Positions 19,275-26,978 of a DNA stretch of 28,869 nt are shown piece by piece. How positions within the stretch are numbered: the stretch's first letter is position 1; every line of letters begins with the position of its first letter. The position numbers were made by a program, and so were the translations under genes. Source of the stretch: Basidiobolus meristosporus CBS 931.73 (Eukaryota > Basidiobolomycota > Basidiobolomycetes > Basidiobolales > Basidiobolaceae); the NCBI GenBank assembly GCA_002104905.1, contig MCFE01000876.1:1-28869 (forward strand), read 5' to 3'. A model generated the notes under the pieces. That model saw nothing but the letters and a program-made list of their open reading frames with translations, was not told the DNA's origin and did not search any database.

Positions 19275-20190
19275 TGTGGTAATGGAAAGTATTCCATTAC
19301 TACAATATCTCAAAACCAATATTGCACGCATTTCTTTATTTTGCTTTTCCTATTATAACACACAGCTGAAAGATCAAGATTTTACAACTTTGAAGGACAA
19401 ATACTCCAGACCCTGACAAGCAATCCACCCAAGAACATTATGTTGTACAGAACATGTAGTAGTTAACACATGTTTCAAATTACAGCTCATTTGAAGCAGT
19501 ACTTAAGGAGTTATGACCAAGAGAGTCCAATTGTTATAAGCTAGGCCACTATTGCTAGGATTACTATGGTGACTTTGATCGCGTGTAACTTTTGAACCAG
19601 CCAATCAAATCACATGAAGCTTTCATAGTTGCTGCACCTATGTCCAATCTGCATCACTTGTACTGTTGAGTATTCTGACTCTGATTGGTACTACATCATT
19701 AAAGAGACTGCAAAGATCACAAGAATCCAATCAAAGTTCTACAAGAAACTACCACTTTTCTGTTGGAAAAGTCCCCTCTAAGAAACCCCTTTACTCTGAA
19801 GACACCCCTTTAGACACCCCTTTAGGTCTAAAGACCCCTTTAGAGACTTCTACAACACACCCCTTTAGGTTAAAGGGGAGTTCAGAATTTCCATACTAGC
19901 AAATACTTTCTCTGAAAGGAAAGTGACTTGCAAATAAGAAAAAGCTACTATAAAGGAAATAAGCCCATTAGTCAACAGAAGGTCAGAACACTGCTGTAGA
20001 AGTGATAAACACTGCCTACAGTATATTTTGAGCCAAAGATTGAGGTAACTAGTGAAAGTTATATCCTCTATTGGTATATCAAACTCCCAATAAACTATTT
20101 CAGTATTAGGATACTGCAAGTAGTTGTATATTGTTGATTAGCCTCTGCATTGTAGAACAAGCCCCAAACTAATCATAATACAACACAACA
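19275..20190. repeat. Solo LTR, family ABC, copy C, promoter deleted
   Basis: Begins TGTGGTAATGG, ends CAACACAACA, with CTTC duplicated on both sides (19271-19274 and 20191-20194). At 916 bp it is shorter than A and B: a deletion at about 19650 joins two CTGCA words and removes the TATA and AATAAA region. The CCCCTTTA array (19772-19880) has about six units. Confidence 0.75.
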
Positions 20191-21022
20191 CTTCTTCCTT
20201 CCCTGCCAGCAAGTATTCAATCAGCTTCAAACTGTACAGCTCCTTCTCTAAGTAGCTGACTAAGCTCTGAGCATTCTCTTCTGGCATGCTGAATAGAGTC
20301 ACACCATATGCAATGTCTGGGCAAAGGTCTTTGGCTCTCAGTAGCTACTTCAGCTGAGCCATTGATCTTGATGGCTCAGCTGAAGATGCTGTTCAGCAAG
20401 TTGGTCAGTTCTGTCAGTAGTTTAGGTTTGATTGTCAGCAACAGCACTCCTTGGCTTCTTGGTTGACTGGCCTGGCAGATTAGACTTCAAAAGTCTCATA
20501 AAGGTGGCAGTCTGCTTTGCCTCTTGGAGAACATGTTTCATCTCTGCAAAGCATGGAATGCAAGACTTGTCATCCTTGGCTGCCTGTATTTCAGCTTTCC
20601 TTGCCAAGCTGTGAAAAAGCCCTTGTGTAAGGTAAAGTGTCATGGTAAGCTCAGTTATAGCCTGGGACTCTAGGAGTGGGTTGGCCATGTCTTCATACTG
20701 TTGAATGAACTCTTCAAGTGGTAGCTTGGAAAGTCCAGTCCTTTCAAAGTGTCTGACATCTTCAGTTCCATTGTTTATCTGGTGTCTACCCTACTTGGTT
20801 GGTAGATAGGTCTTCATTAAGGTCCAGTCAGTGAGAATGTCTCCTTGTCTGAGAAGCTTAGTGGTAATATTATTGGTGCAGTAGTAGGGGAAGTCTTTGC
20901 CATTTCTTGTTCAGATAGGCTGCACATCTTGCAGAGCTTCTCCCATTGAATATGAAGCTTTCCACATTCTTTCCATCAAACTGTGGGGCTCCATGTGAGA
21001 GTAGTAATGGCATAGAGCTCAT
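20191..21022 (-). pseudogene. Gag of gypsy-2, multiply broken
   Basis: It starts at ATG 21020-21022 with the same M-S-S-M-P-L-L-L-S-H-...-F-D-G-K-N-V start as gypsy-1, and has the same frame switch after F-I-F-N. The remaining capsid is spread over several frames: Y-Y-C-T-N-N-I-T-T-K near 20880, then the open piece 20422-20688 (A-I-T-E-L-T-M-T-L-Y-L, K-D-D-K-S, C-F-A-E-M-K). Private stops and indels are present in addition to the shared one. Near 20368-20390 the sequence GGCTCAGCTGA is repeated close by, a small local rearrangement not seen in gypsy-1. Confidence 0.75.
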
Positions 21023-21171
21023 TTTGGGTAGGTAGGTTGGAGTTGTACTCTTGATAATATTGGTAGTTTCTTTTCAACAAGTGGATAAAAGCTCAAATCT
21101 TCTGGTAAATCTTGTTGGGTCCTAGAGAGCCTTTATGAACCCCCCCCCCTCACATTGAATGCCAAAAATGT
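21023..21171 (-). other. Leader and candidate primer binding site of gypsy-2
   Basis: Minus-strand continuation of the leader frame seen in gypsy-1, ending in the same ATGA overlap with gag. The LTR-proximal part has TGGCATTCAATGTGAGGGG, offset a few bases from the LTR end, with a long G run (plus-strand C10, about 21139-21149). Confidence 0.5.
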
Positions 21172-21796
21172 TGTGGTGTATAGGTCAGGGGAGAGATACA
21201 TCCTACACTTCTCAAGTGTGTCGTGTGTGGGGTGTTCACTGGGTGCAATAACCTCTGGCAAAAGCTTGCTTGGAATACTTGGGGTTTGTCTCTGATTTAA
21301 TGTGATGGGGAATAAAGCTACATGCTTGTCAAGGAAAAACTATTGAGCTACAGTCCCCAACTTGGTTGGTGTCTTAACAAAAGTATGTGCTGGGCTCAGT
21401 GTCCTTTGAGATGACAATGTACTAAAGCTTCCAAAGTCAAAACAACTGTAAACTCCACCAGCAGGGACTTGATAAGAATTCAACTGTGGTCAATAGTTAC
21501 AAAGACACAACAGTATCTTTGCCTGCACAAGAACAACTTGGGAATGAATCAAATATAATAAAAGATATCTACTCTGAGTTTTCCTCACACGCAGTACCTC
21601 CAAGGTCAGTTGGCTGTCAGCACAGTTTCCTGAGAGTGTCCTGTAGTCTGGGATTGAAAGCTCAGGTAGCAGCAGGTAGCAGTGATCATACTAATCAACA
21701 AGTGGATATATTGATAAAAGGGATGATGATTTATTGTTGAGGGATTGCTTCCCTTATATACTTTACTCACTGGCTAGGTGATTACTGATCATGGTG

Positions 21797-21812
21797 TTCC
21801 AGAATGTTTTGA
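21797..21812. promoter_or_regulatory. Heat shock element, partly degenerate
   Basis: TTCCAGAATGTTTTGAAG keeps TTC-nn-GAA and a weakened third and fourth unit, 36 bp from the TATATAAGG box. It is the position-matched counterpart of the intact array in the gypsy-3 LTR. Confidence 0.4.
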
Positions 21813-22233
21813 AGATCAATAGAAATCTTAATGCAATCAGAATGAGCTAAGAGTATTCCAAGTAGGTGCTGGAAGGTTCTAAGAAGCACAGCACATCCAA
21901 CCAGTCAGGAATCAATACTTGCCTATGTAACATAGGGATACCATATATGGTAAAGAAGTGGTAGGGATGGTGACACATTTTGACCATGTGTCACAGGTAC
22001 TGGCGCTGGTACTTGCCTAATATAGAAGCACTTGCAGCTAGTAATTATACATAAAGTGAGGGATAACTTATGCAATAAGGTAAGCAGGTGTGATAGTCAG
22101 CCAGCTTATGAGATAGTACTAATCAAGTAAGACTAATGGGATAAAACTAAGATCAATGTAGTAGAGAAATAGGGAAGTAGAAAATATGGGAATGGGCACA
22201 TTTGTTAGTGGGTGTCACTGTGACCCCACAACA

Positions 22234-22570
22234 TCCAACCAATCAGGAATCAATTCTGCCTATGTAACATAGGGATACCATATATGTTAAAGAAATGGTA
22301 TAAATGGTGACACATTTTGACCATGTGTCACAGGTACTGGCGCTGGTACTTGCCTAATTTAGAAGCACTTACAGCTAGTAATCTTATGCAAAGTGATGGA
22401 TAACTTATGCAATAAAGTAAGCAGGTTTGATAGTCAGCTGGCTTAAGGAATAGTACTGATCAAGTAAGACTAATGGGATAAAACTAAAATTAATGTAGCA
22501 GAGAAATAGGGAAGTAGAGAATACGGGAATGAGCACATTGGTCAGTGGGTGTCACTATGGCCCCACTACA
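22234..22570 (-). repeat. Second copy of the duplicated U3 end
   Basis: Direct repeat of 21896-22233 with scattered differences (for example TATATGTTAAAG against TATATGGTAAAG and CACTATGGCC against CACTGTGACC). The junction sits at ACATCCAACC, a short word shared by the LTR interior and the LTR end. Divergence between the copies suggests the duplication is not recent. Confidence 0.8.
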
Positions 22571-22743
22571 GTGGTCAGCTTGTGGCTCTGCAGAGGTTCT
22601 CAATTGCCTTCTTAACTGAGAGCCTGAGGTGTCTGCATTATTACCTTCAGTGAACAAGCTGTTAACAAGGCCTTTTTTGGATATAGCCCTGCTTATTGCA
22701 CTGAATATGAATGCAAGCTGTTGTCCAACTGTTCTTCTGTTAC
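22571..22743 (-). pseudogene. Gag-like fragment, copy 1, cut by gypsy-2
   Basis: The minus strand encodes N-R-R-T-V-G-Q-Q-L-A through A-E-P-Q-A-D-H-C, matching copy 2 (24327-24890) at most positions. It is cut immediately after Cys by the gypsy-2 LTR, and its upstream side diverges from copy 2 just before N-R-R. The function is not established; I infer the N-terminal part of another retroelement gag from the low-complexity, polar composition and start context of copy 2. Confidence 0.55.
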
Positions 22744-22960
22744 TATTATGAATAGACACAAGGCAGAAGAGTAGAGCTAAGCAAGGCAGGACCAGGAAAG
22801 GACTTAGGTGTGGACTAACAAGGCAAGGCAGATTTAGCCAGCCTTTTGGGACACAGGGGGATTGTATTGCTGCTGAATGTGTGAGATCCAGGGGATCTCC
22901 TCCATAACTCACACATATTATTATTACCCAAACACCAGCTGTAAGAACATCTTCCTGCAG
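22744..22960. other. Unassigned spacer between gag-like fragment and transposase remnant
   Basis: An open minus frame runs through it but has no recognisable motif and is fused to the gag-like fragment only by chance of frame. It holds a short GGCAAGGCA-rich purine tract near 22775-22835. I see nothing else. Confidence 0.4.
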
Positions 22961-24275
22961 AGAGAACATACACAGTCAGCATGCAATTGCAGCAAAGTTG
23001 GCAAGCTTTATGCCATTGGCCAGATTATTAAGTTATCTGACAAGTGCAAGGACTGGATGAACTGGAAATGTATTTATTCAAGTAGCCTTCTGAAGCCATC
23101 TCTACCATGAGTATGTTGGAAGCATTGAGAGTCATATGTGGCCATTATAGGAATATCTATTCAGAAGCAGATCACTAACGCCAATTTGACCCATCTGCAG
23201 CCTTTGTGCAAGTAGTATGTGAGAGGATTTGTGTGGCTTTACTACAAACATGTAGCTGAATAGACATGTGCCATTAGATAGTGGCACATTAAGTCATGAG
23301 TACTAAATATTGTCATTGTGTGCAGAGAGACATAAAAGCCCAAAACTTGGCCTCATAGTGTGAGAGATAGTTCTTCATATTTATGGAAAGCAGCCCTTAT
23401 GCTTCACCCATTGTGCTGAGAAAAACACATTTTCTGACCTTTTTTTAGGATCAATGATTTGCAGGATATCTAAGAACACAAAGGACTGAAGATATCAATC
23501 TGGTACTTAATATCAATGGCACTCTGAATCTAGCTCCTGTGGCTTGTAACATGTCCCCAAAATGTTTGGCACTTTCTTGATTCACTGGTGCTATCTGACA
23601 CTATAAGTTCTTTGCATAGGTTTTACTTTAGGGCCAATATTTAAATCAAGTGCAGATAGTGCCACAAAAGCTAGATTCAAAGTGCCATGTGTACTGAGTG
23701 CCAGGTATATATCTTCAGTTCTTATATGTTGTTACACATCCTGCACAATATTGATGCCAAAAAAAGGTTGCAATATGGGGTTTCTCCACCATAATGTGTG
23801 AAACACAGGGGCCGCTTTACATGAAGATAAACAACTATGTTCTGCGCTCTGTGTCCATGTATAGGTCTACTTGGCCTCTGTGGCACACTATGGTATCAGC
23901 GGGCACTCATGACTCAATGTGGCACTATCCAACAGAACAAGTCTAATGTGTAGATCCCTGCCAATACTGTATCCACTCTCTACTCCATCTTACTTGGTGT
24001 GTGGAGAATATTGAGCCTTGCTTCACCTTTTGGGGGTTTCCTATGCAGCAAATGTGTTAGCAGTTGGGTTAAGACATGTCAAGTTGCAGGTACTACCATA
24101 TACCAATCTCATCAAGAATATTACTTTAAAGTCTGTCATGGATGTGATGAGCTGGCACACAAAAGACAGCCAGGAAGAGTTGGAATGTACTGAAGACAAA
24201 TGCTCACATGGAGATATCTATGTTTATAGCATTAAGAAGCTAAGCAGCCCCAATGCATGGATAATGAGCTAAGTA
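22961..24275 (+). pseudogene. C-terminal remnant of a TNP2-like (CACTA-related) DNA transposase
   Basis: Excluding the foldback element at 23262-23944, the plus strand shows, across several frames, the order of blocks known from the C-terminal region of fungal TNP2-type transposases. These are K-V-G-K-L-Y-A-I-G followed by K-D-W-M-N-W-K-C-I-Y-S and L-L-K-P-S-L-P; then F-V-W-L-Y-Y-K-H-V-A-E; then C-Q-Y-C-I-H-S-L-L-H-L and F-W-G-F-P-M-Q-Q-M-C; and finally L-P-Y-T-N-L-I-K-N-I. Removing the foldback joins A-E-C-V-D-P in one frame, which supports both calls. Stops and frameshifts are frequent, and the catalytic N-terminal part is not present. The assignment is by recognition of motif order only. 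Confidence 0.55.
23262..23944. mobile_element. Foldback element, 683 bp, AAT target duplication
   Basis: Ends AGACATGTGCC and GAACAAGTCT, flanked by AAT on both sides (23259-23261 and 23945-23947). The two halves are inverted copies like those at 16112-16845, but more diverged, with a deletion of some tens of bases in the right half near the centre. It splits the transposase remnant. No coding capacity. Confidence 0.8.
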
Positions 24276-24326
24276 ATGCCAATTTGGGTTGGGTGCAACA
24301 AGCAACTAATTTTTATTAGGAAAACT
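24276..24326. other. Short spacer
   Basis: Lies between the transposase remnant and the gag-like copy 2 on the opposite strand. Nothing recognisable. Confidence 0.3.
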
Positions 24327-24890
24327 CTACCAAAGTATGCCAGACTTCTCATGGTCAGTTCTTGGATGTGACATTGAGCTACTTGAGTTTCTTCTTTGCA
24401 GCAAAGATACTGCTTTCTCAACCTGAGATATTGATTGCTCTACATGTATTATCTGCTCATCCTGTTTCTGGACTACTTCCTGATTTCTCTGGGCCATTGC
24501 ATCTATCCTATCAGCCACTGCACCTAATTACTTCATTAATGCTTTGGTATGAGCTGACAACATACTTGCTAATATAGGTGGTGGTGATGTTATCATGGCC
24601 ACTTGCTGATCTTCAACTGAGGGTTCTGCATTTGCTACATTCTCATCTGCCTGAGCACAATGGTCAGCCTGTGGCTCTGCAGAGGTTCTCATTTGCCTAC
24701 ATAAGTGAGAGCCTGAGGAGTCTGCATTATTACCTTCAATGGGCATACTGTTCACAGGGCCTTTTTTGGATGTAGCCCTGCTTGTTGCACTGAATGTCAA
24801 AGCAAGCTGTTGTCCAACTGTTCTTCTGTTGCCGTCAGCAGTGGGGTTTGGTTGAGAACCAGACAACTTTGCTTTATTTTTTGGTGGCAT
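24327..24890 (-). pseudogene. Gag-like protein, copy 2, one stop or frame break
   Basis: It starts at ATG 24888-24890 with M-P-P-K-N-K-A-K, a lysine-rich N-terminus common in fungal retroelement gags, followed by a polar Ser/Thr/Gln/Asn-rich stretch. The first open frame ends at 24528. A second frame (24327-24518) continues with A-D-R-I-D-A-M-A-Q-R-N-Q and Q-D-E-Q-I-I-H-V-E-Q-S-I-S-Q-V-E, a clear coiled-coil pattern. The two are probably one protein interrupted by a short lesion. No CCHC knuckle or pol sequence follows before the transposase remnant. A minus-strand TATAAATA (24961-24968) lies about 70 bp upstream. The family is not identified; retroelement gag is the best guess. Confidence 0.5.
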
Positions 24891-25087
24891 ATCTATGGAA
24901 GTGAGTCAAACCAAAGGGGAAACAATGTTACATATATGCGTGTATGTGGTGCCACAACCTTATTTATAATGCTTACTATGGCAGGTCATCATTGAATCTT
25001 ACATTCATGTAGGTGCAATGTCTCAAATATAAGACTGTCTTAAGTTCACATGAGTATTGACCAAAAAGTGATATAATAGCATTACGT
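24891..25087 (-). promoter_or_regulatory. Upstream region of the gag-like copy 2
   Basis: A 197-bp stretch between the gag-like start and the gypsy-3 LTR. The only signal is TATAAATA on the minus strand (24961-24968). The ACGT just before the LTR (25084-25087) is the candidate target duplication of gypsy-3; its partner would be outside the window. Confidence 0.4.
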
Positions 25088-26159
25088 TGTGGTGGTGTAT
25101 AGGTCCAAGGGAGAGATACATCCAACACTTCTCAAGTGTTTTGTGTGTGGGGTGTTCACTGGGTGCAATAACCTCTGGCAAAAGCTTGCTAGGAATACTT
25201 GGGTTCTGTCTCTAATCTAATGTGAAGGGGAATAAAGCCACAAGCTTGTCAAGGGAAAACTATTGAGCTACAATCCCCAACTTAGTTGGCATCTTAACAA
25301 AAGTATGTGCTGGGTTCAGCGTCCTTTGAGATGACAATGTACTAAAGCTTCCAAAGTCAAAACAACTGTAAACTCCACCAGCAGGGACTTGATAAGAATG
25401 CAGCTGTGGTCAATAGTTACAAAGACAGAAAAGTATCTTTGCCTGTACAAGAACAAACTTGGGAAAGAATCAAATATAATAAAAGATACCTACTCTGAGT
25501 ATTCCTCACAAGTAGTGCCTCCAAGGTCAGTTGGCTGTCAGCGCGGTTTCCTGGGAGTGTCCTGTGGTCTGGGGTTGGAAGTTCAGGTAGCAGCAGGTAG
25601 CAGTGATCACACTAATCAACAAGTCGGTATATTGATAAAAAGGGATGATGATTTATTGTTGAGGGATAGCCTCCCTTATATACTTTTCTCACTGGCTAAG
25701 TGATTACTAATCATGGTGTTCCAGAAGGTTCCGGAGATCAATAGAAATCTTAATGACATCAGAATGACCTAAGAATGTTCTAAGTAGGTGCCGGAAGGTT
25801 CTAAGAGGCACAGCACATCCAACCAATCAGGAATCAGTATTCTGAAACCTGTGTAACATGGGGATACCATATATGGTATGGAAATGGTAGGGATGGTGAC
25901 ACGGGCTGATCATGTGTCACGGGTACTGGCGCGGGTACTTGCCTAATGTAGAAGTACTTATAGCTAGTAATCTTACATAAAGTGAGGGGTAACTTATGCA
26001 ATAAGGTAAGCAGGTGTGATAGTCAACCGGCTTATGGGATAGTACTGATTGGGTAAGACAAATGGGATAAAACTAAAATAAGTGTAGTAGAGATATAGGG
26101 AAGTAGAAAATAAGGGAATGAGCACATCTGTCAGTGGGTGTCACTGTCACCCCACTACA
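25088..26159 (-). repeat. 3' LTR of gypsy-3 (1072 bp)
   Basis: Starts TGTGGTGG and ends CACTACA on the plus strand. The minus strand carries TATATAAGGGAGG (about 25671-25683) and AATAAA (TTTATT 25652-25657), placing the start and poly(A) sites close together. This is the only uninterrupted, unduplicated LTR of the family here and served as reference for the others. Confidence 0.88.
25719..25736. promoter_or_regulatory. Heat shock element in the gypsy-3 LTR
   Basis: TTCCAGAAGGTTCCGGAG gives three perfect and one near-perfect alternating pentamers, 36 bp upstream of the TATA box in minus orientation. Two further GAA-nn-TTC pairs follow at 25773-25780 and 25794-25801, so the promoter carries a cluster. 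Confidence 0.6.
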
Positions 26160-26173
26160 TCCACCCCCCTCTC
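26160..26173 (-). other. Polypurine tract of gypsy-3
   Basis: The minus strand reads GAGAGGGGGGTGGA directly before the 3' LTR, matching the tract of gypsy-1 at all but one or two positions. Confidence 0.82.
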
Positions 26174-26198
26174 AGCTTTGAACTTGGGTCAAAGCAAA

Positions 26199-26975
26199 CT
26201 AATCTTGATGTGCGAAATTCCTATGCTTGAATAACTTAAGTCGATTTCCAGCAACTGGTGCTCTCAACTGGGTGTTGTCAAGCTCAGATATGTAATAACT
26301 TCCATTTCCAATCACTTTGGAAATGAGGTAGGGGCCAGTCCATTTGTTGTCAAACTTCCGACTCCATTGCTTGTCCAAGGTAGAATTGTAGAGTAATACT
26401 GGGTCTCCTAGTGATAGTGGTTTTGGTCTTGTTGGGTGTGATTTGTCAAAGGGCACCTTGTTCTTTAGTCGTGTATCCTTAAGTTGTTCAGCAGCTCTGC
26501 TGATATTCAAGTCATGGTGATCAAGTTGCTGTGTGCAAGTTGCAAGGAGGTCTTCAGTCTGCATATTGGATCTCCAATTCAATGAGTTCCAAGTGACTGT
26601 GTTTAACTCAACTGGTAGTATGCAGTCATGTCCATAGAGTAGCTTGAATGGCAATAATCCAGTTGTCCTCTTAGTAGTAATTCTATCTGCCCAGAGTGCT
26701 AGATGTAATTGCTGTGGCCACAGTGTTGTGTTATTCTCACAGGTCTTGACAAGAGAGTTCACCAATGGTCCATGTCCTCTCTCTATCATTCCATTGGCTT
26801 GAGGGTGGTAAGCTGTTGTAAAAGCAATGTGTATCTTGTACTTTGAGCACAACTCCTGGATCATTTGGGATGTCATCTCTCCTCTGTCAGCAACAAACTG
26901 TCGGATGCAGCCAAATCTGCAGATGATGTCTTCAAGTATAAATCTCCTTATGGTATGGCTCTTGTTGTTGGGCAA
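26199..26975 (-). CDS. Integrase core and C-terminus of gypsy-3
   Basis: A 258-codon frame downstream of the TGA at 26979-26981. It contains the second catalytic Asp (D30, in F-V-A-D-R-G-E) and the catalytic Glu (E65, in N-G-M-I-E-R-G-H), spaced 35 residues apart. The GPY/F module follows (W-T-G-P-Y-L-I-S-K-V-I-G-N-G-S-Y-Y) and then a basic tail ending H-R-N-F-A-H-Q-D. There is no chromodomain. The Met shown as first residue lies inside the domain; the real protein would be the fusion with the upstream frame 26979-28118, from which it is separated only by the stop. Confidence 0.88.
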   Translation of the reverse strand: MPNNKSHTIRRFILEDIICRFGCIRQFVADRGEMTSQMIQELCSKYKIHIAFTTAYHPQANGMIERGHGPLVNSLVKTCENNTTLWPQQLHLALWADRITTKRTTGLLPFKLLYGHDCILPVELNTVTWNSLNWRSNMQTEDLLATCTQQLDHHDLNISRAAEQLKDTRLKNKVPFDKSHPTRPKPLSLGDPVLLYNSTLDKQWSRKFDNKWTGPYLISKVIGNGSYYISELDNTQLRAPVAGNRLKLFKHRNFAHQD

Positions 26976-26978
26976 GGC

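Larger units (their letters stand above)
13411..22570 (-). mobile_element. Ty3/gypsy retrotransposon gypsy-2, split by copia
   Basis: Minus-strand order from the right is 5' LTR (21172-22570), leader, gag, protease, reverse transcriptase, RNase H, integrase. The element stops in the integrase C-terminus at the copia LTR; the remaining integrase end and 3' LTR should lie left of the window. Two solo LTRs of family ABC (15846-17810, 19275-20190) interrupt it. It carries more stops than gypsy-3 and shares three lesions with gypsy-1. Confidence 0.88.
21172..22570 (-). repeat. 5' LTR of gypsy-2 with a 338-bp internal tandem duplication
   Basis: It starts TGTGGTGTATAGG and ends CACTACA. The promoter region has a minus-strand AATAAA (TTTATT about 21730-21735) and TATATAAGGG (21754-21760). 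The U3 end 21896-22233 is repeated directly as 22234-22570, so two CA-ending LTR termini occur in series (22233 and 22570). The sequence outside the duplication is very close to the gypsy-3 LTR. The right edge joins the gag-like fragment. Confidence 0.85.

Noticed and set aside
19666-19899. Plus-strand frame with repeated T-P-L and P-L-G words
   Set aside because: It is the translation of the CCCCTTTA array, with unit-number variation between copies.
17485-20119. An 84-codon minus-strand frame present in LTR copies B (17485-17739) and C (19865-20119)
   Set aside because: Conservation is explained by the shared LTR sequence; copy A breaks the frame and no domain is recognisable.
26199-26330. 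Chromodomain at the integrase C-terminus
   Set aside because: The protein ends shortly after the GPY/F module; no aromatic-cage pattern or further coding sequence follows before the polypurine tract.
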